Source: Catellatospora paridis
Lineage (GTDB): Bacteria; Actinomycetota; Actinomycetes; Mycobacteriales; Micromonosporaceae
Assembly: GCF_009720365.1 (NCBI RefSeq)
Contig: NZ_WBZD01000038.1
Coordinates: forward strand, 1 to 64,000
DNA length: 64,000 nucleotides
Direction of reading: 5' to 3'
The stretch's first letter is position 1. Each line of letters begins with the position of its first letter. Made by a program: the position numbers and the translations under genes. The notes below the pieces were generated by a model. It ran no database searches. It was not told where the DNA came from and saw only the letters and a list, made by a program, of their open reading frames with translations. Of this stretch, positions 45,242 through 53,469 are shown in pieces.

Positions 45242-46977
45242 GCAGGGTTCAGCTGCCGGTCGCGGACGCGGCCACGGTGCGCCGGTATGCCCGGCAACTG
45301 CTCGGCCGGCACCCCGGCGCGCTCGCCCGCGTGGTCGTGCTGCACGGCCTCGCCGCGCTGGCGGGCCTGGTCACCCCCTACCTGCTCGGGCGGCTGATCG
45401 GCGGCATCGGCACTGGCATGACGCTGTCCGGCGTCGACGGCATCGCCCTCGCGCTGGTGACGTTCGTGCTGGTGCAGGCCGTGCTGACGCGGTTCGCCGC
45501 GTTCGCCTCGGCGACGCTGGGCGAGCGGGTGCTGGCCGAGCTGCGCGAGGAGTTCGTCGACCGGGTGCTGGCGATCCCGCTGTCCACCGTGGAACGGGCG
45601 GGCACCGGCGACCTCGTCACGCGTACCAGCCGGGATGTCGCGCAGCTGTCGCACAGCATGCGCCGCGGCGTGCCGGAGACGCTGATCGCCCTGATCACGC
45701 TCGTGCTGACGGCGGCCGCGCTGGTCTGGCTGTCCCCACTGCTGGCGCTGCCCTGCCTGGTCGGCGCGCCGATCATCGTCGGCGGCGCCCGCTGGTACCT
45801 GCGCCGCGCGCCCAAGGCCTACCTGCGTGAGAACGCCGCCTCCTCCGAGGTCATCGACGGGCTGACGGAGACCTTCGACGGCGCGCGCACCACCGAGGCG
45901 CTGCGCACCGGCGCGCGCCGGATCGCGCGCACCGACCACGACCTGCGCGAGCAGTACCGGGCCGAGCGGGGCACGCTGCGGCTGCGCACCTTTTTCTGGC
46001 CGATCGTCGACCTGGGCTTCACGCTGCCGGTGGCGGCGACGCTGTTCCTGGGCGGCTGGTTCTACATCCAGGGCTGGGTGCCGCTGGCACTGGTCGTCAC
46101 GGCCGTGTTCTACGTGCAGCAGCTGATCGAGCCGATCGACCGGCTGCTCGGCTGGGCCGACGAGCTGCAGGTCGGCGCGACGTCACTGGCCCGCCTGCTG
46201 GGCGTGGCCGAGATCGCCGACGACCGCGAGGTCACCGGAGTGCGCCCCGACTCGGAGCGGCTCACCGCGACCGACGTGCGCTACGCGTACACCGCGGGCC
46301 GCGACGTGCTGCACGGCGTCGACCTGTCCATCGCGCCCGGCGAGCGGCTGGCCATGGTGGGACCGTCAGGTGCGGGCAAGTCGACCCTGGGCCGGCTGCT
46401 GGCCGGCATCGACGGCCCGCGCACCGGCACCGTCGCCGTCGGCGGCGCGCCGCTGGTCGAGCTGCCGCTGGAGGAGCTGCGCGGCCACGTCGCACTGGTC
46501 ACCCAGGAGCACCACGTCTTCGTCGGCACGCTGCGCGACAACCTGGCGCTGGCCCGGCCGGACGCGTCCGAGGCCCGGCTGCGCGAGGCGCTGGCCGCCG
46601 TCGACGCCCTGGACTGGGTCGATGAGCTGCCCGAGGGCCTCGACACCGAGGTCGGCGGTGGACGGCACGAGATCTCGCCCGCGCAGGCGCAGCAGCTCGC
46701 GCTGGCCCGCCTCGTCCTGGCCGATCCGCACACGCTGGTGCTGGACGAGGCCACCTCGCTGATCGACCCGCGCGCGGCCCGGCACCTGGAGCGTTCGCTG
46801 GCGGCGGTGCTGGACGGGCGTACGGTGATCGCCATCGCGCACCGGCTGTTCTCGGCGCACGACGCCGACCGGGTCGCCGTGGTGGAGGACGGGCGCATCG
46901 CCGAGCTGGGTTCCCACGACGAACTCGTCGCCGCCGACGGCTCCTACGCCGCCCTCTGGCGCTCCTGGCAGTCCTGA
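45238..46977 (+). CDS. ABC exporter half-transporter with intact Walker motifs and degenerate signature
   Basis: A 579-residue exporter subunit: six-helix membrane domain (residues 1 to about 320) and ATPase domain. Walker A is GPSGAGKST (375-383) and Walker B LVLDEATSLID (about 500-510), with the switch His in AIAHRL. The signature LSGGQ is replaced by ISPAQAQQ (479-486). Combined with the perfect signature of the partner at 43476-45179 this gives one consensus and one dead ATP site. Substrate unknown; such pairs export drugs, lipids or peptides. It starts at the overlap with an MSER mini-ORF. An inverted repeat after its stop may terminate transcription. Confidence 0.9.
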   Translation: MSRVQLPVADAATVRRYARQLLGRHPGALARVVVLHGLAALAGLVTPYLLGRLIGGIGTGMTLSGVDGIALALVTFVLVQAVLTRFAAFASATLGERVLAELREEFVDRVLAIPLSTVERAGTGDLVTRTSRDVAQLSHSMRRGVPETLIALITLVLTAAALVWLSPLLALPCLVGAPIIVGGARWYLRRAPKAYLRENAASSEVIDGLTETFDGARTTEALRTGARRIARTDHDLREQYRAERGTLRLRTFFWPIVDLGFTLPVAATLFLGGWFYIQGWVPLALVVTAVFYVQQLIEPIDRLLGWADELQVGATSLARLLGVAEIADDREVTGVRPDSERLTATDVRYAYTAGRDVLHGVDLSIAPGERLAMVGPSGAGKSTLGRLLAGIDGPRTGTVAVGGAPLVELPLEELRGHVALVTQEHHVFVGTLRDNLALARPDASEARLREALAAVDALDWVDELPEGLDTEVGGGRHEISPAQAQQLALARLVLADPHTLVLDEATSLIDPRAARHLERSLAAVLDGRTVIAIAHRLFSAHDADRVAVVEDGRIAELGSHDELVAADGSYAALWRSWQS

Positions 46978-47008
46978 CCACGTTCCGCAGCCCGTCTTTC
47001 ATGGACGG

Positions 47009-47057
47009 TGGCCTATCTGGATGAGTTCGATCGCCGAAACTTCATCTGGATAGGCCA
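47009..47057. repeat. Palindromic intergenic element between exporter and methylase genes
   Basis: TGGCCTATCTGGATGA at 47009-47024 faces TCATCTGGATAGGCCA at 47042-47057, with 14 of 16 positions complementary and a centre containing GATCGCCGAAAC. It is built like the other intergenic palindromes but shares no sequence with them. It sits between convergent genes and may terminate both. Confidence 0.7.
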
Positions 47058-47064
47058 ACGTCTA

Positions 47065-48033
47065 TCAGGGGGCGGGCGAGCCGGCCGAGGCCGGTCCGAT
47101 CAGGGCCGCGTGGACCGCGTCGGGGCCGCCGAGGCGAGCGGCCAGGGCGGGCGAGAGGTAGAGGGATTCAACGGTGCGGGTGTGCCTGCCGTTGAGGGTG
47201 GCCTGGGAGGACGTGCCCGCGTCCAGGTGGAGGTGGAGCAGGCCCAGGTCAGCGGGTAGCGGATCGCCGTAGCTGCGCTCGCCGGTGCTGCCGTCGCGGG
47301 ACAGGCCGTCGTACGACAGCAGGAACGACGTGCCCCGGCCGACCGCCTCGCGTAAGCGGGCCACGAACGCGTCGCGCGGCAGCCCGGCCATGTACCGGTG
47401 GTCCCGGGCCTGGCTCACGCCCTGGTAGGGCGGGTCGAGGTAGACCACGTCCCCGGGTAGCGCCCGGCTCAGCACGTCGGCGTAGTCGGCGGTGTGCGCC
47501 CGGCAGCCGGCCAGCACCCGGGCGGTGGCGGCCAGCCGGGCGCGCATCGCGTCGGGGCGAGCGCCTAGCCGCCGCCGGTCCGGGCCCTGGTTGAAGCCGC
47601 CCTCGCGGTTGTAGCGCACCGCCGCCTTGACGCAGCGGGCGAGCAGGTAGAGCAGGCAGTGCGGCTCGTGGGTCTCGTTGAAGCGGGTGCGCACCGCGTC
47701 GTAGTACGCCTTCGGGTCGCTCAGCTGCTCGTGCCACAGCCGCTCGTAGTCGGCGGCCAGCGCCAGCGGCTCGGCCAGCACCCGCTGCCACAGCCGCATC
47801 AGCGGCTCGTTCACGTCGCTGATCTCCGCGGTTTCGCCGATGTGCAGGTGCCGGGCGGCGATGGCGACGGCGGCCGACCCGGCGAACGGCTCCAGCAGCC
47901 GGACGGTGTCCGGCGGGAGCAGGGGCACGATGGCGTGCGCGAGCTGCCGCTTGCTGCCCTGGTACGGGATCGCGTGGGGCGCGTCGGCGAGGCCGGCCAG
48001 GCGACGGGGCGGGAAAGGGGCGAGCACAACCAT
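47065..48033 (-). CDS. DNA adenine methylase (D12 class)
   Basis: A 322-residue N6-adenine DNA methyltransferase. The D12 motifs are IPYQGSKRQLAHAIVPLLPP at the N-terminus, SAM-binding LLEPFAGSAAVAIAARH, RYNREGGFNQGP in the target region and the catalytic DPPYQGVSQARDHRYMAG. It methylates adenine in a site I cannot deduce. Neither neighbour is a restriction enzyme, so it is solitary. A perfect 9-bp inverted repeat (48028-48051) covers the start codon and could be its own operator. ATG 48033 is the only reasonable start, but no ribosome binding site is obvious. Confidence 0.9.
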   Translation of the reverse strand: MVVLAPFPPRRLAGLADAPHAIPYQGSKRQLAHAIVPLLPPDTVRLLEPFAGSAAVAIAARHLHIGETAEISDVNEPLMRLWQRVLAEPLALAADYERLWHEQLSDPKAYYDAVRTRFNETHEPHCLLYLLARCVKAAVRYNREGGFNQGPDRRRLGARPDAMRARLAATARVLAGCRAHTADYADVLSRALPGDVVYLDPPYQGVSQARDHRYMAGLPRDAFVARLREAVGRGTSFLLSYDGLSRDGSTGERSYGDPLPADLGLLHLHLDAGTSSQATLNGRHTRTVESLYLSPALAARLGGPDAVHAALIGPASAGSPAP

Positions 48034-48051
48034 CCATTGTGCTGGATGGTT
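48028..48051. promoter_or_regulatory. Inverted repeat AACCATCCA-N6-TGGATGGTT over the methylase start codon
   Basis: Perfect 9-base arms at 48028-48036 and 48043-48051. The left arm contains the methylase start codon (CAT at 48031-48033), so a protein bound here, or a hairpin in the message, would block the gene. It lies in the 36-base gap before the end of the ROK gene on the same strand. Confidence 0.5.
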
Positions 48052-48069
48052 CGGGCTACCGGCCGGTAT

Positions 48070-49245
48070 TCACCCCAGCGGGTCGGCGAGCAACTGCTCG
48101 AAGGCGAGTTCCGCCGCGCCCAGCAGGGCCGCGTCCCCGCCCAGTTTGGGCGTGCGCAGCCGGACGTGCTCACGGGTGGCGGGCAGGCCGATGCTGTTCA
48201 GGCGGCTGCGCACCTGCGCCGCCGCGGCCAGGTACACGTCGCGCAGCGTGCCGCCGAAGATGACCAGTTCCGGGTTGAAGATGTTGACCAGGTTGGCCAC
48301 GCCGAACCCCAGCCAGTCGCCGACCTGGCGTACCGCGACCTGCGCGGTGGCATCGCCCCTTGCGGCGGCCTCGACCACGGCCAGCACCGCTTCGCTGCCC
48401 TGGATGGTGTCCCGGCCGGCCGCGCGCAGCAGCGCGTGCTCGCCGATCTCGGTCTCCCAGCAGCCGCGGGAGCCGCAGCCGCAGGGGCGGCCGTGCGGGT
48501 TGACCACCATGTGGCCGACCTCGCCGCCGTATCCGCCGTGCCCGGTGACCCGGCGACCGCCGGCGATGATGCCCGCGCCGACGCCGACGTCGCCGTACAT
48601 GTAGATGATGTTGTCGCAGCCCACGGCGACGCCGCGGGTGTGCTCGGCCAGCGCGCAGAGGTCCGCCACGTTGCCGACGGCGACCTGCGGCAGCAGGTCG
48701 GGCAGCCGGTCCTGCAGGGCGTGCCCGAGCGGCTCGTCCAGCCAGCCCAGGTGCGGCCCGAGCCGGACCAGGCCGTCCTCGCGGCGGACCAGCCCGCACA
48801 CGGCGATGCCGGCCCCGATGCACCGGGCCTGCGGCTTGACGGTCTCGGCCATCTGCGCGACGAACTCGGCGACGGGGCGTACCGCCTCGATGGCCTCGCC
48901 GCGCGGGCGCGGCGACTCGCGCTGGTCCAGGATGACGCCGCCCAGCCCGACGCGGGCCACCCGGACCCGGTCCACCTCCACGCTCGCGGCGTAGGCGTAG
49001 ACCAGTTCGGAGGACGGGCGCACCACCAGTGACGGGCGGCCGGCGCGGCCGGTCTCCCGCGGCGCCTCCTCGCTGACCAGGCCGACAGCGGCCAGGTCAG
49101 CGGTGAGGGCGCCGATGGTGGAGCGGTTGAGACCGAGTTCGGAGGTGAGCTCGGCACGGGAGATGGAGCCGCGCACGTGTACGAACCGCAGCAACGCGCC
49201 GAGGTTCTGCCGACGGATCTCCTCCTGGCTCGGTCCCGCTCGCAT
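48070..49245 (-). CDS. ROK-family transcriptional repressor (XylR type)
   Basis: A 391-residue regulator. The N-terminal winged helix is EEIRRQNLGALLRFVHVRG, SISRAELTSELGLNRSTIGALTADL and GLVSE. The sugar-kinase-like ROK domain carries GAGIAVCGLVRR, IYMYGDVGVGAGIIAGG and the zinc motif GRPCGCGSRGCWETEIGEHAL. It probably controls the sugar importer genes transcribed just before it (permease stop 29 bases upstream). A 19-base imperfect dyad TTGTTGTTG-G-CAATAACAA upstream of the binding-protein gene is a candidate operator. The start ATG 49245 (MRAGPSQEE) follows GGGAGA. Confidence 0.9.
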   Translation of the reverse strand: MRAGPSQEEIRRQNLGALLRFVHVRGSISRAELTSELGLNRSTIGALTADLAAVGLVSEEAPRETGRAGRPSLVVRPSSELVYAYAASVEVDRVRVARVGLGGVILDQRESPRPRGEAIEAVRPVAEFVAQMAETVKPQARCIGAGIAVCGLVRREDGLVRLGPHLGWLDEPLGHALQDRLPDLLPQVAVGNVADLCALAEHTRGVAVGCDNIIYMYGDVGVGAGIIAGGRRVTGHGGYGGEVGHMVVNPHGRPCGCGSRGCWETEIGEHALLRAAGRDTIQGSEAVLAVVEAAARGDATAQVAVRQVGDWLGFGVANLVNIFNPELVIFGGTLRDVYLAAAAQVRSRLNSIGLPATREHVRLRTPKLGGDAALLGAAELAFEQLLADPLG

Positions 49246-49274
49246 GATTCTCCCGTTTACAGGCGTACGTCGGT

Positions 49275-50540
49275 TCAGCTGCTCGCGGCGGAACGCCTGC
49301 GCGAGAAAGCGTCCACGCTCGCCGCCAGCAGCAGCACGATGCCGGTGGCAACGTACTTGTACGCCGAACTCCAGCCGACCAGCCCCATGCCGTTGATGAT
49401 CATCGTGATCACCAGGCCGCCCAGGACGGCGTCGAGCACGCGGCCCTTGCCGCCGAAGAGGCTGGTGCCGCCGATGACGGCCGCCGCGACGCCGTACAGC
49501 AGCACGTTCGAGCCGCCGGTGTTCGGGTCGACGGAGCGCGCCATGCTGGCGGCCAGGATGCCGCTGACCGCCGCCATCGCGGAGCAGATGACGAACGCGG
49601 AGATGCGGATGCGGTCCACGGCGATACCGGCTCGGCGGGCCGCCTCGCGGTTGCCGCCGACGGCGTAGATGTGGCGACCGAAGGCGGTGCGGCGTAGCAC
49701 GAACGTCCACACCAGCAGGAGCACACCGATCACGGGCACCACGATCGGCACGCCCTTGAGGGAGAACAGCGCGTTGCGGCTGCGCTCCTCGTTCAGCACC
49801 GCGACCGCGACGCCGACGAGCACGGCCAGGCCCACCACGCGGAAGGTCACGACCTGCCACAGCAGCGCGGGCAGGCCGCGGCGGCGGCGGTTGCGCTGCT
49901 GGATCAGCTGCGTGGCGGCGAAGCCGAGCACGGTCAGCGCGCCCAGGCCCCAGCCGACCGCCGGCGGCATGAACTCGTTCTCCAGCGAGATGATGACCTC
50001 GTTGCGGACCGAGATGTTGGTGCCCTCGTCCAGCAGCCACAGCACCGTGCCCTGGAAGGCCAGGAAGCCGGCGAGGGTGACCACGAAGGAGGGGATACCG
50101 ACCTTCGCCACCAGGAAGCCCAGTAGCAGGCCGATCACGACACCGGTGGCGATCGCCGCGGCCACCCCGACGTACCAGGGGAAGCCGTGCGTGGTCAGCA
50201 TGATCGCGAGCACCGCGGCACACACGCCCGACGCGAAGCCGGCGCTGAGGTCGATCTCACCGAGCAGCAGCACGAAGACCAGGCCCATGCCGAGCACGAC
50301 GATCGGGCCGGCCTGCGTCAGCAGGTTGGCGAAGTTGAGCGGGGTGAGGAAGGACGGCCGGGCGGCCGAGAAGACGACCGTCAGCACGAGCATGCCGAGC
50401 ACCGCCGGCAGCGCGCCCATGTCACCGCCGCGGACCCGCTGCCCGTAGCCGCGCAGGTAGCCCCAGAGGCCGCCGTCGTCCTTCGCCGGGACCGCGGCCT
50501 TCTCCCCGGTCTCGTAGGGGTTCGTGGTGGTCGCGCTCAC
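49275..50540 (-). CDS. Sugar ABC transporter permease (XylH-like)
   Basis: A permease of 421 residues with about ten membrane helices, in the BPD_transp_2 family of xylose/ribose importers. LLGEIDLSAGFASGVCAAVLA, GIPSFVVTLAGFLAFQGTVLW and VIGGTSLFGGKGRVLDAVLGGLVI are the family signatures; GNREAARRAGIAVDRIRISAFV is the loop that contacts the ATPase. An insert of about 60 residues with QQRNRRRRGLPALLW marks the XylH-like rather than RbsC-like branch. GTG 50540 overlaps the stop of the ATPase gene. Confidence 0.92.
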   Translation of the reverse strand: MSATTTNPYETGEKAAVPAKDDGGLWGYLRGYGQRVRGGDMGALPAVLGMLVLTVVFSAARPSFLTPLNFANLLTQAGPIVVLGMGLVFVLLLGEIDLSAGFASGVCAAVLAIMLTTHGFPWYVGVAAAIATGVVIGLLLGFLVAKVGIPSFVVTLAGFLAFQGTVLWLLDEGTNISVRNEVIISLENEFMPPAVGWGLGALTVLGFAATQLIQQRNRRRRGLPALLWQVVTFRVVGLAVLVGVAVAVLNEERSRNALFSLKGVPIVVPVIGVLLLVWTFVLRRTAFGRHIYAVGGNREAARRAGIAVDRIRISAFVICSAMAAVSGILAASMARSVDPNTGGSNVLLYGVAAAVIGGTSLFGGKGRVLDAVLGGLVITMIINGMGLVGWSSAYKYVATGIVLLLAASVDAFSRRRSAASS

Positions 50541-51307
50541 GCTGCGGCTCCTTCCTCGACGAGGCCCAGCGTGCCGCTGCGGCCGGAGGTGATCAGCTCG
50601 ACCACCTGCGAGTGGGTGACGTCCGACGTCTTCACCTGGGCCGCCATCCGTCCCAGGTAGAGCGCGGCGATCCGGTCGGAGACAGCGAACACGTCGTTCA
50701 TGTTGTGGGAGATCAGTACAACGGCCAGACCGTTGTCGGCCAGGCGGCGGACCAGCTCCAGCACCTGCTGGGTCTGCGCCACGCCGAGGGCGGCGGTCGG
50801 CTCGTCGAGGATGACCAGCTTGCTGTTCCAGAGCACGGCCTTGGCGATGGCCACGGTCTGCCGCTGGCCGCCGGAGAGGCTGGCCACCTGCTGGCGTACG
50901 GACTTGACGGTGCGTACGGACAGACCGGCCAGGGTCTGCTGGGCGAGCTGCTCCATGGTCGGCTCGTCGAGGATCATGCCGCTCTTCTTCTCACGGCCCA
51001 GGAACATGTTCTGGACGATGTCGAGGTTGTCGCAGAGGGCGAGATCCTGGTAGACGATCTCGACGCCGTGGCTCGCGGCGTCGCGGGGGTTGTGCACGTG
51101 GACCTGCTTACCCTCCATCAGGTATTCGCCTGAGTCGATGGGGTAGATCCCGCCGATGCACTTGACCAGCGTTGACTTGCCGGCGCCGTTATCGCCGACG
51201 AGTGCGGTTACCTCGCCTGGGTGGACCGTGAAGGCGACGTCCCGCAGCACCTGCACCGGGCCGAAGCTCTTGTTGATCCCACGCAGTTCGAGTAGAGGGG
51301 TTCCCAT
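50537..51307 (-). CDS. Sugar ABC transporter ATP-binding protein
   Basis: An ATPase of 256 residues with a single cassette: Walker A GDNGAGKST, Q-loop YQDLALCDNLDIVQNMFLG, signature SLSGGQRQTVAIAKAV, Walker B LVILDEPTAALG and switch His ISHNMNDVF. Xylose and ribose importers usually have two cassettes in one 500-residue protein; single-cassette forms like this act as homodimers. It couples ATP hydrolysis to import by the adjacent permease. Its ATG is 96 bases after the binding-protein gene, and its stop overlaps the permease start. Confidence 0.92.
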   Translation of the reverse strand: MGTPLLELRGINKSFGPVQVLRDVAFTVHPGEVTALVGDNGAGKSTLVKCIGGIYPIDSGEYLMEGKQVHVHNPRDAASHGVEIVYQDLALCDNLDIVQNMFLGREKKSGMILDEPTMEQLAQQTLAGLSVRTVKSVRQQVASLSGGQRQTVAIAKAVLWNSKLVILDEPTAALGVAQTQQVLELVRRLADNGLAVVLISHNMNDVFAVSDRIAALYLGRMAAQVKTSDVTHSQVVELITSGRSGTLGLVEEGAAA

Positions 51308-51403
51308 CTGGGCGCTCCGTTCGAGGGGTTACTGCCTGTTCCACAGATGTGGTCCCCGGGTGCCTTGCGACCCCGAGGACCACATTCCGGACGTACGGCG
51401 AGG

Positions 51404-52489
51404 TCAGCTGATGCCGGCCTCGGTGCACTTGGCCGCGAAGTCGGCGGTGCACAGCTCTGCCTTGGTGACGTAGCCGTCGGTGACGACGTCCTTCACGTTG
51501 GCGAAGTAGATCGCCTGCGGCTCCAGCAGGACCGAGGGAACGTCCTTGCCAGTCTCGGAGTCCTTGGTGGTCTGCGAGACGGACTTGGTCTCACCCTTGG
51601 CCAGGGCGATCGCCAGCTCGGCGGTCGCGGTGGCCTCCTTCTTGACGGCCTTGTACACGGTCATGCACTGGTCGCCGAGGAGGATGTTCTGCAGGCCCTG
51701 CACGGTCGCGTCCTGGCCGGTGACCGGGACCTTGCCGTTGAGCTTGTTCTTCTTCAGGATGGAGATCGCCGCGTTGCCCAGGCCGTCGTTCGCCGCGAGC
51801 ACGCCGTCGATCTTGCCGTTGGCCTTCGTCAGCATCTGCTCGAAGAGCACGCCGCCCTGCGCGTTATCCCAGTCCGGCACGGCCTGGTCAGCAGCGAGGG
51901 TGTAGTCCTTGGCGTCGTACTTCGGCTTCAGCACCGACACGCCGCCCTCCTTGAAGAGGGTCGCGTTGTTGTCCGTCGGCGAGCCGTTCAGCTGCGCGAT
52001 GGCCGGGTTCTTCACGTTCTTCTCGGTGAGGCACTTGACCAGGCCCTCACCCTGCAGGCGACCGACCGCGACGTTGTCGAAGGACACGTAGTACTTCGCG
52101 TTGCCGCCCAGCGTGAGCCGGTCGTAGTCGATCGTGGGGATGCCCTGGGCCGCGGCCTTGTCCAGCACGGCCTTGCCGGTGCCGGAGTCGAGGTTGACGA
52201 TGACCAGGACGGTGACGCCCTTGGTGATCATCTGGTCCGCGAGGCTCTGGAACTGGGTCTTGTCACCCTGGGCGTTCTGGATGTCGTACTTGACGTTGGC
52301 GGCCTTGAAGGCCTCCTCCAGGTACTTGCGGTCCGCGGTCTCCCAGCGGGCCGAGGACTTGCTGTCCGGCAGGATGACGCCGATGTAGGGCGTCTTCGAG
52401 TCGGCGGGCTGGGCGTCTTCCGCACAGGCGGCCAAGCCGCTGACGGCCATCAGGCCGGTCATGGCTACAGCCAGGATCCCTTTGCGCAT
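51404..52489 (-). CDS. Sugar ABC transporter substrate-binding lipoprotein (XylF-like)
   Basis: A 361-residue periplasmic-binding-protein family lipoprotein. The signal peptide ends in the lipobox LAAC with Cys22. The body has YIGVILPDSKSSARWETADRKYL, VNLDSGTGKAVLDKAAAQGIP, TIDYDRLTLGGNAKYYVSFDN and VPVTGQDATVQGLQNIL, close to D-xylose binding proteins (XylF). It is the first gene of the importer operon, with the ATPase and permease following. Sugar specificity is inferred, not shown. No catabolic kinase or isomerase gene is nearby. Confidence 0.92.
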   Translation of the reverse strand: MRKGILAVAMTGLMAVSGLAACAEDAQPADSKTPYIGVILPDSKSSARWETADRKYLEEAFKAANVKYDIQNAQGDKTQFQSLADQMITKGVTVLVIVNLDSGTGKAVLDKAAAQGIPTIDYDRLTLGGNAKYYVSFDNVAVGRLQGEGLVKCLTEKNVKNPAIAQLNGSPTDNNATLFKEGGVSVLKPKYDAKDYTLAADQAVPDWDNAQGGVLFEQMLTKANGKIDGVLAANDGLGNAAISILKKNKLNGKVPVTGQDATVQGLQNILLGDQCMTVYKAVKKEATATAELAIALAKGETKSVSQTTKDSETGKDVPSVLLEPQAIYFANVKDVVTDGYVTKAELCTADFAAKCTEAGIS

Positions 52490-52901
52490 CGTTGCTCAAA
52501 TCCTCTCGGATTCAGGGGTGTGTATTCAGGTGGTGCGGGCGGCCCCGCCGGGTTCCGGTTCCAGGCGAGTCCAACAGCGTTCATCAGTGCGTGAGGCCGG
52601 TCACACGGGGTTTTGTTGTGTGCGACAACGTATGCGCAACAAATGCAAACGCGCAAGCCCAAGGTTTGTTGTTGGCAATAACAATTCAGCAACGTCCCCG
52701 TAACCCGCCCGCTCGCTGCCCTTTCCCGCCGCGCCGATCTTGCGCGATTTGTGGGCACGACACGCTCAATCCCGGCAATCGGACAACGCCGGGGCGGCCG
52801 GCGGGCGGCTGGTTCCAAGATCGCGGGTTCGCGTCAGAACCCTGGGTGCTACCGCAGGTTTTGACCCGAAATGGCAATCTTCGTGCGACCGGGCGCGGGG
52901 G
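52490..52901. promoter_or_regulatory. Upstream region of the sugar importer operon with candidate ROK operator
   Basis: The 412-base gap between two minus-strand genes holds TTGTTGTTG-G-CAATAACAA at 52666-52684, with eight of nine pairs matching, and CAACAAA (52637-52643) facing TTTGTTG (52665-52671). These A/T-rich dyads stand out from the G/C-rich background and suit a ROK repressor. They lie about 150-195 bases upstream of the binding-protein ATG. The right part of the gap is occupied by a palindromic repeat (52817-52881). I see no gene here. Confidence 0.5.
52817..52881. repeat. Interspersed palindromic repeat, family 3, copy B
   Basis: Outer arms at 52817-52841 and 52857-52881 pair at 19 of 25 positions, around a centre containing GGGTGCTACCG. 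The start AGATCGC, the GTCAGAAC block and ACCGCAGG line up with copy A at 40903-40965. It lies 20 bases after the YbaK-type gene's stop on the minus strand. Confidence 0.75.
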
Positions 52902-53381
52902 TCAGGCGCGGGCGATGGGGGCGAGGGTGGCCGAGGTGAGGCGGACCAGGTCGGCGGGGGCCAGGCGGAGCTGGAGGCCGCGCTTGCCGGCGGAGACGTA
53001 GATCAGGTCGCCGTCGAGGGCCGACTGGTCGATCACCGTGGGCAGGCGCTTGCGCTGGCCGAGCGGGCTGATGCCGCCGCGGACGTACCCGGTGGTCTTC
53101 TCGGCGAGGTCGCGGTCGGCCATGGCCGCCTTCTTGCCGCCGGCCGCCGCGGCCAGCGCCTTCAGGTCGATCTCGCCGGTCACCGGCACCACGGCCACGG
53201 TGAGCGCGCCGTCGACCTCGGTGACCAGCGTCTTGAACACGCGCGCCGGGTCGGCCCCGATCGCGTCGGCGACCAGTGCGCCGTAGTTGGGGGAGTCGGG
53301 CGAGACCTCGTACGGGTGCAGCGTGTGCTTCACCTTCTGCTTCGTGAGCAGTGCTGTCGCGGGAGTCCCCTGGCTGGCCAC
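52902..53381 (-). CDS. ybaK: Cys-tRNA(Pro)/Cys-tRNA(Cys) deacylase (YbaK/EbsC)
   Basis: A 159-residue trans-editing protein that removes wrongly attached amino acids from tRNA. YbaK signatures are VKHTLHPYEV at the N-terminus, GADPARVFKTLVTEVDGALTVAVVPVTGEIDLKAL in its conserved pieces, the Lys-containing loop KKAAMADRDLAEKTTGYVRGGISPLGQRKRLP and YVSAGKRGLQLRLAPADL. The length is standard. It stands alone. Confidence 0.93.
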   Translation of the reverse strand: MASQGTPATALLTKQKVKHTLHPYEVSPDSPNYGALVADAIGADPARVFKTLVTEVDGALTVAVVPVTGEIDLKALAAAAGGKKAAMADRDLAEKTTGYVRGGISPLGQRKRLPTVIDQSALDGDLIYVSAGKRGLQLRLAPADLVRLTSATLAPIARA

Positions 53382-53469
53382 GCCGCGATGCTACCGCCGC
53401 CGCGGGCCGGGGAGTCGATCAGGGACTTGTGGACACGAAACGCCGTCGAGCCGTGCCATAAGTTCATGA

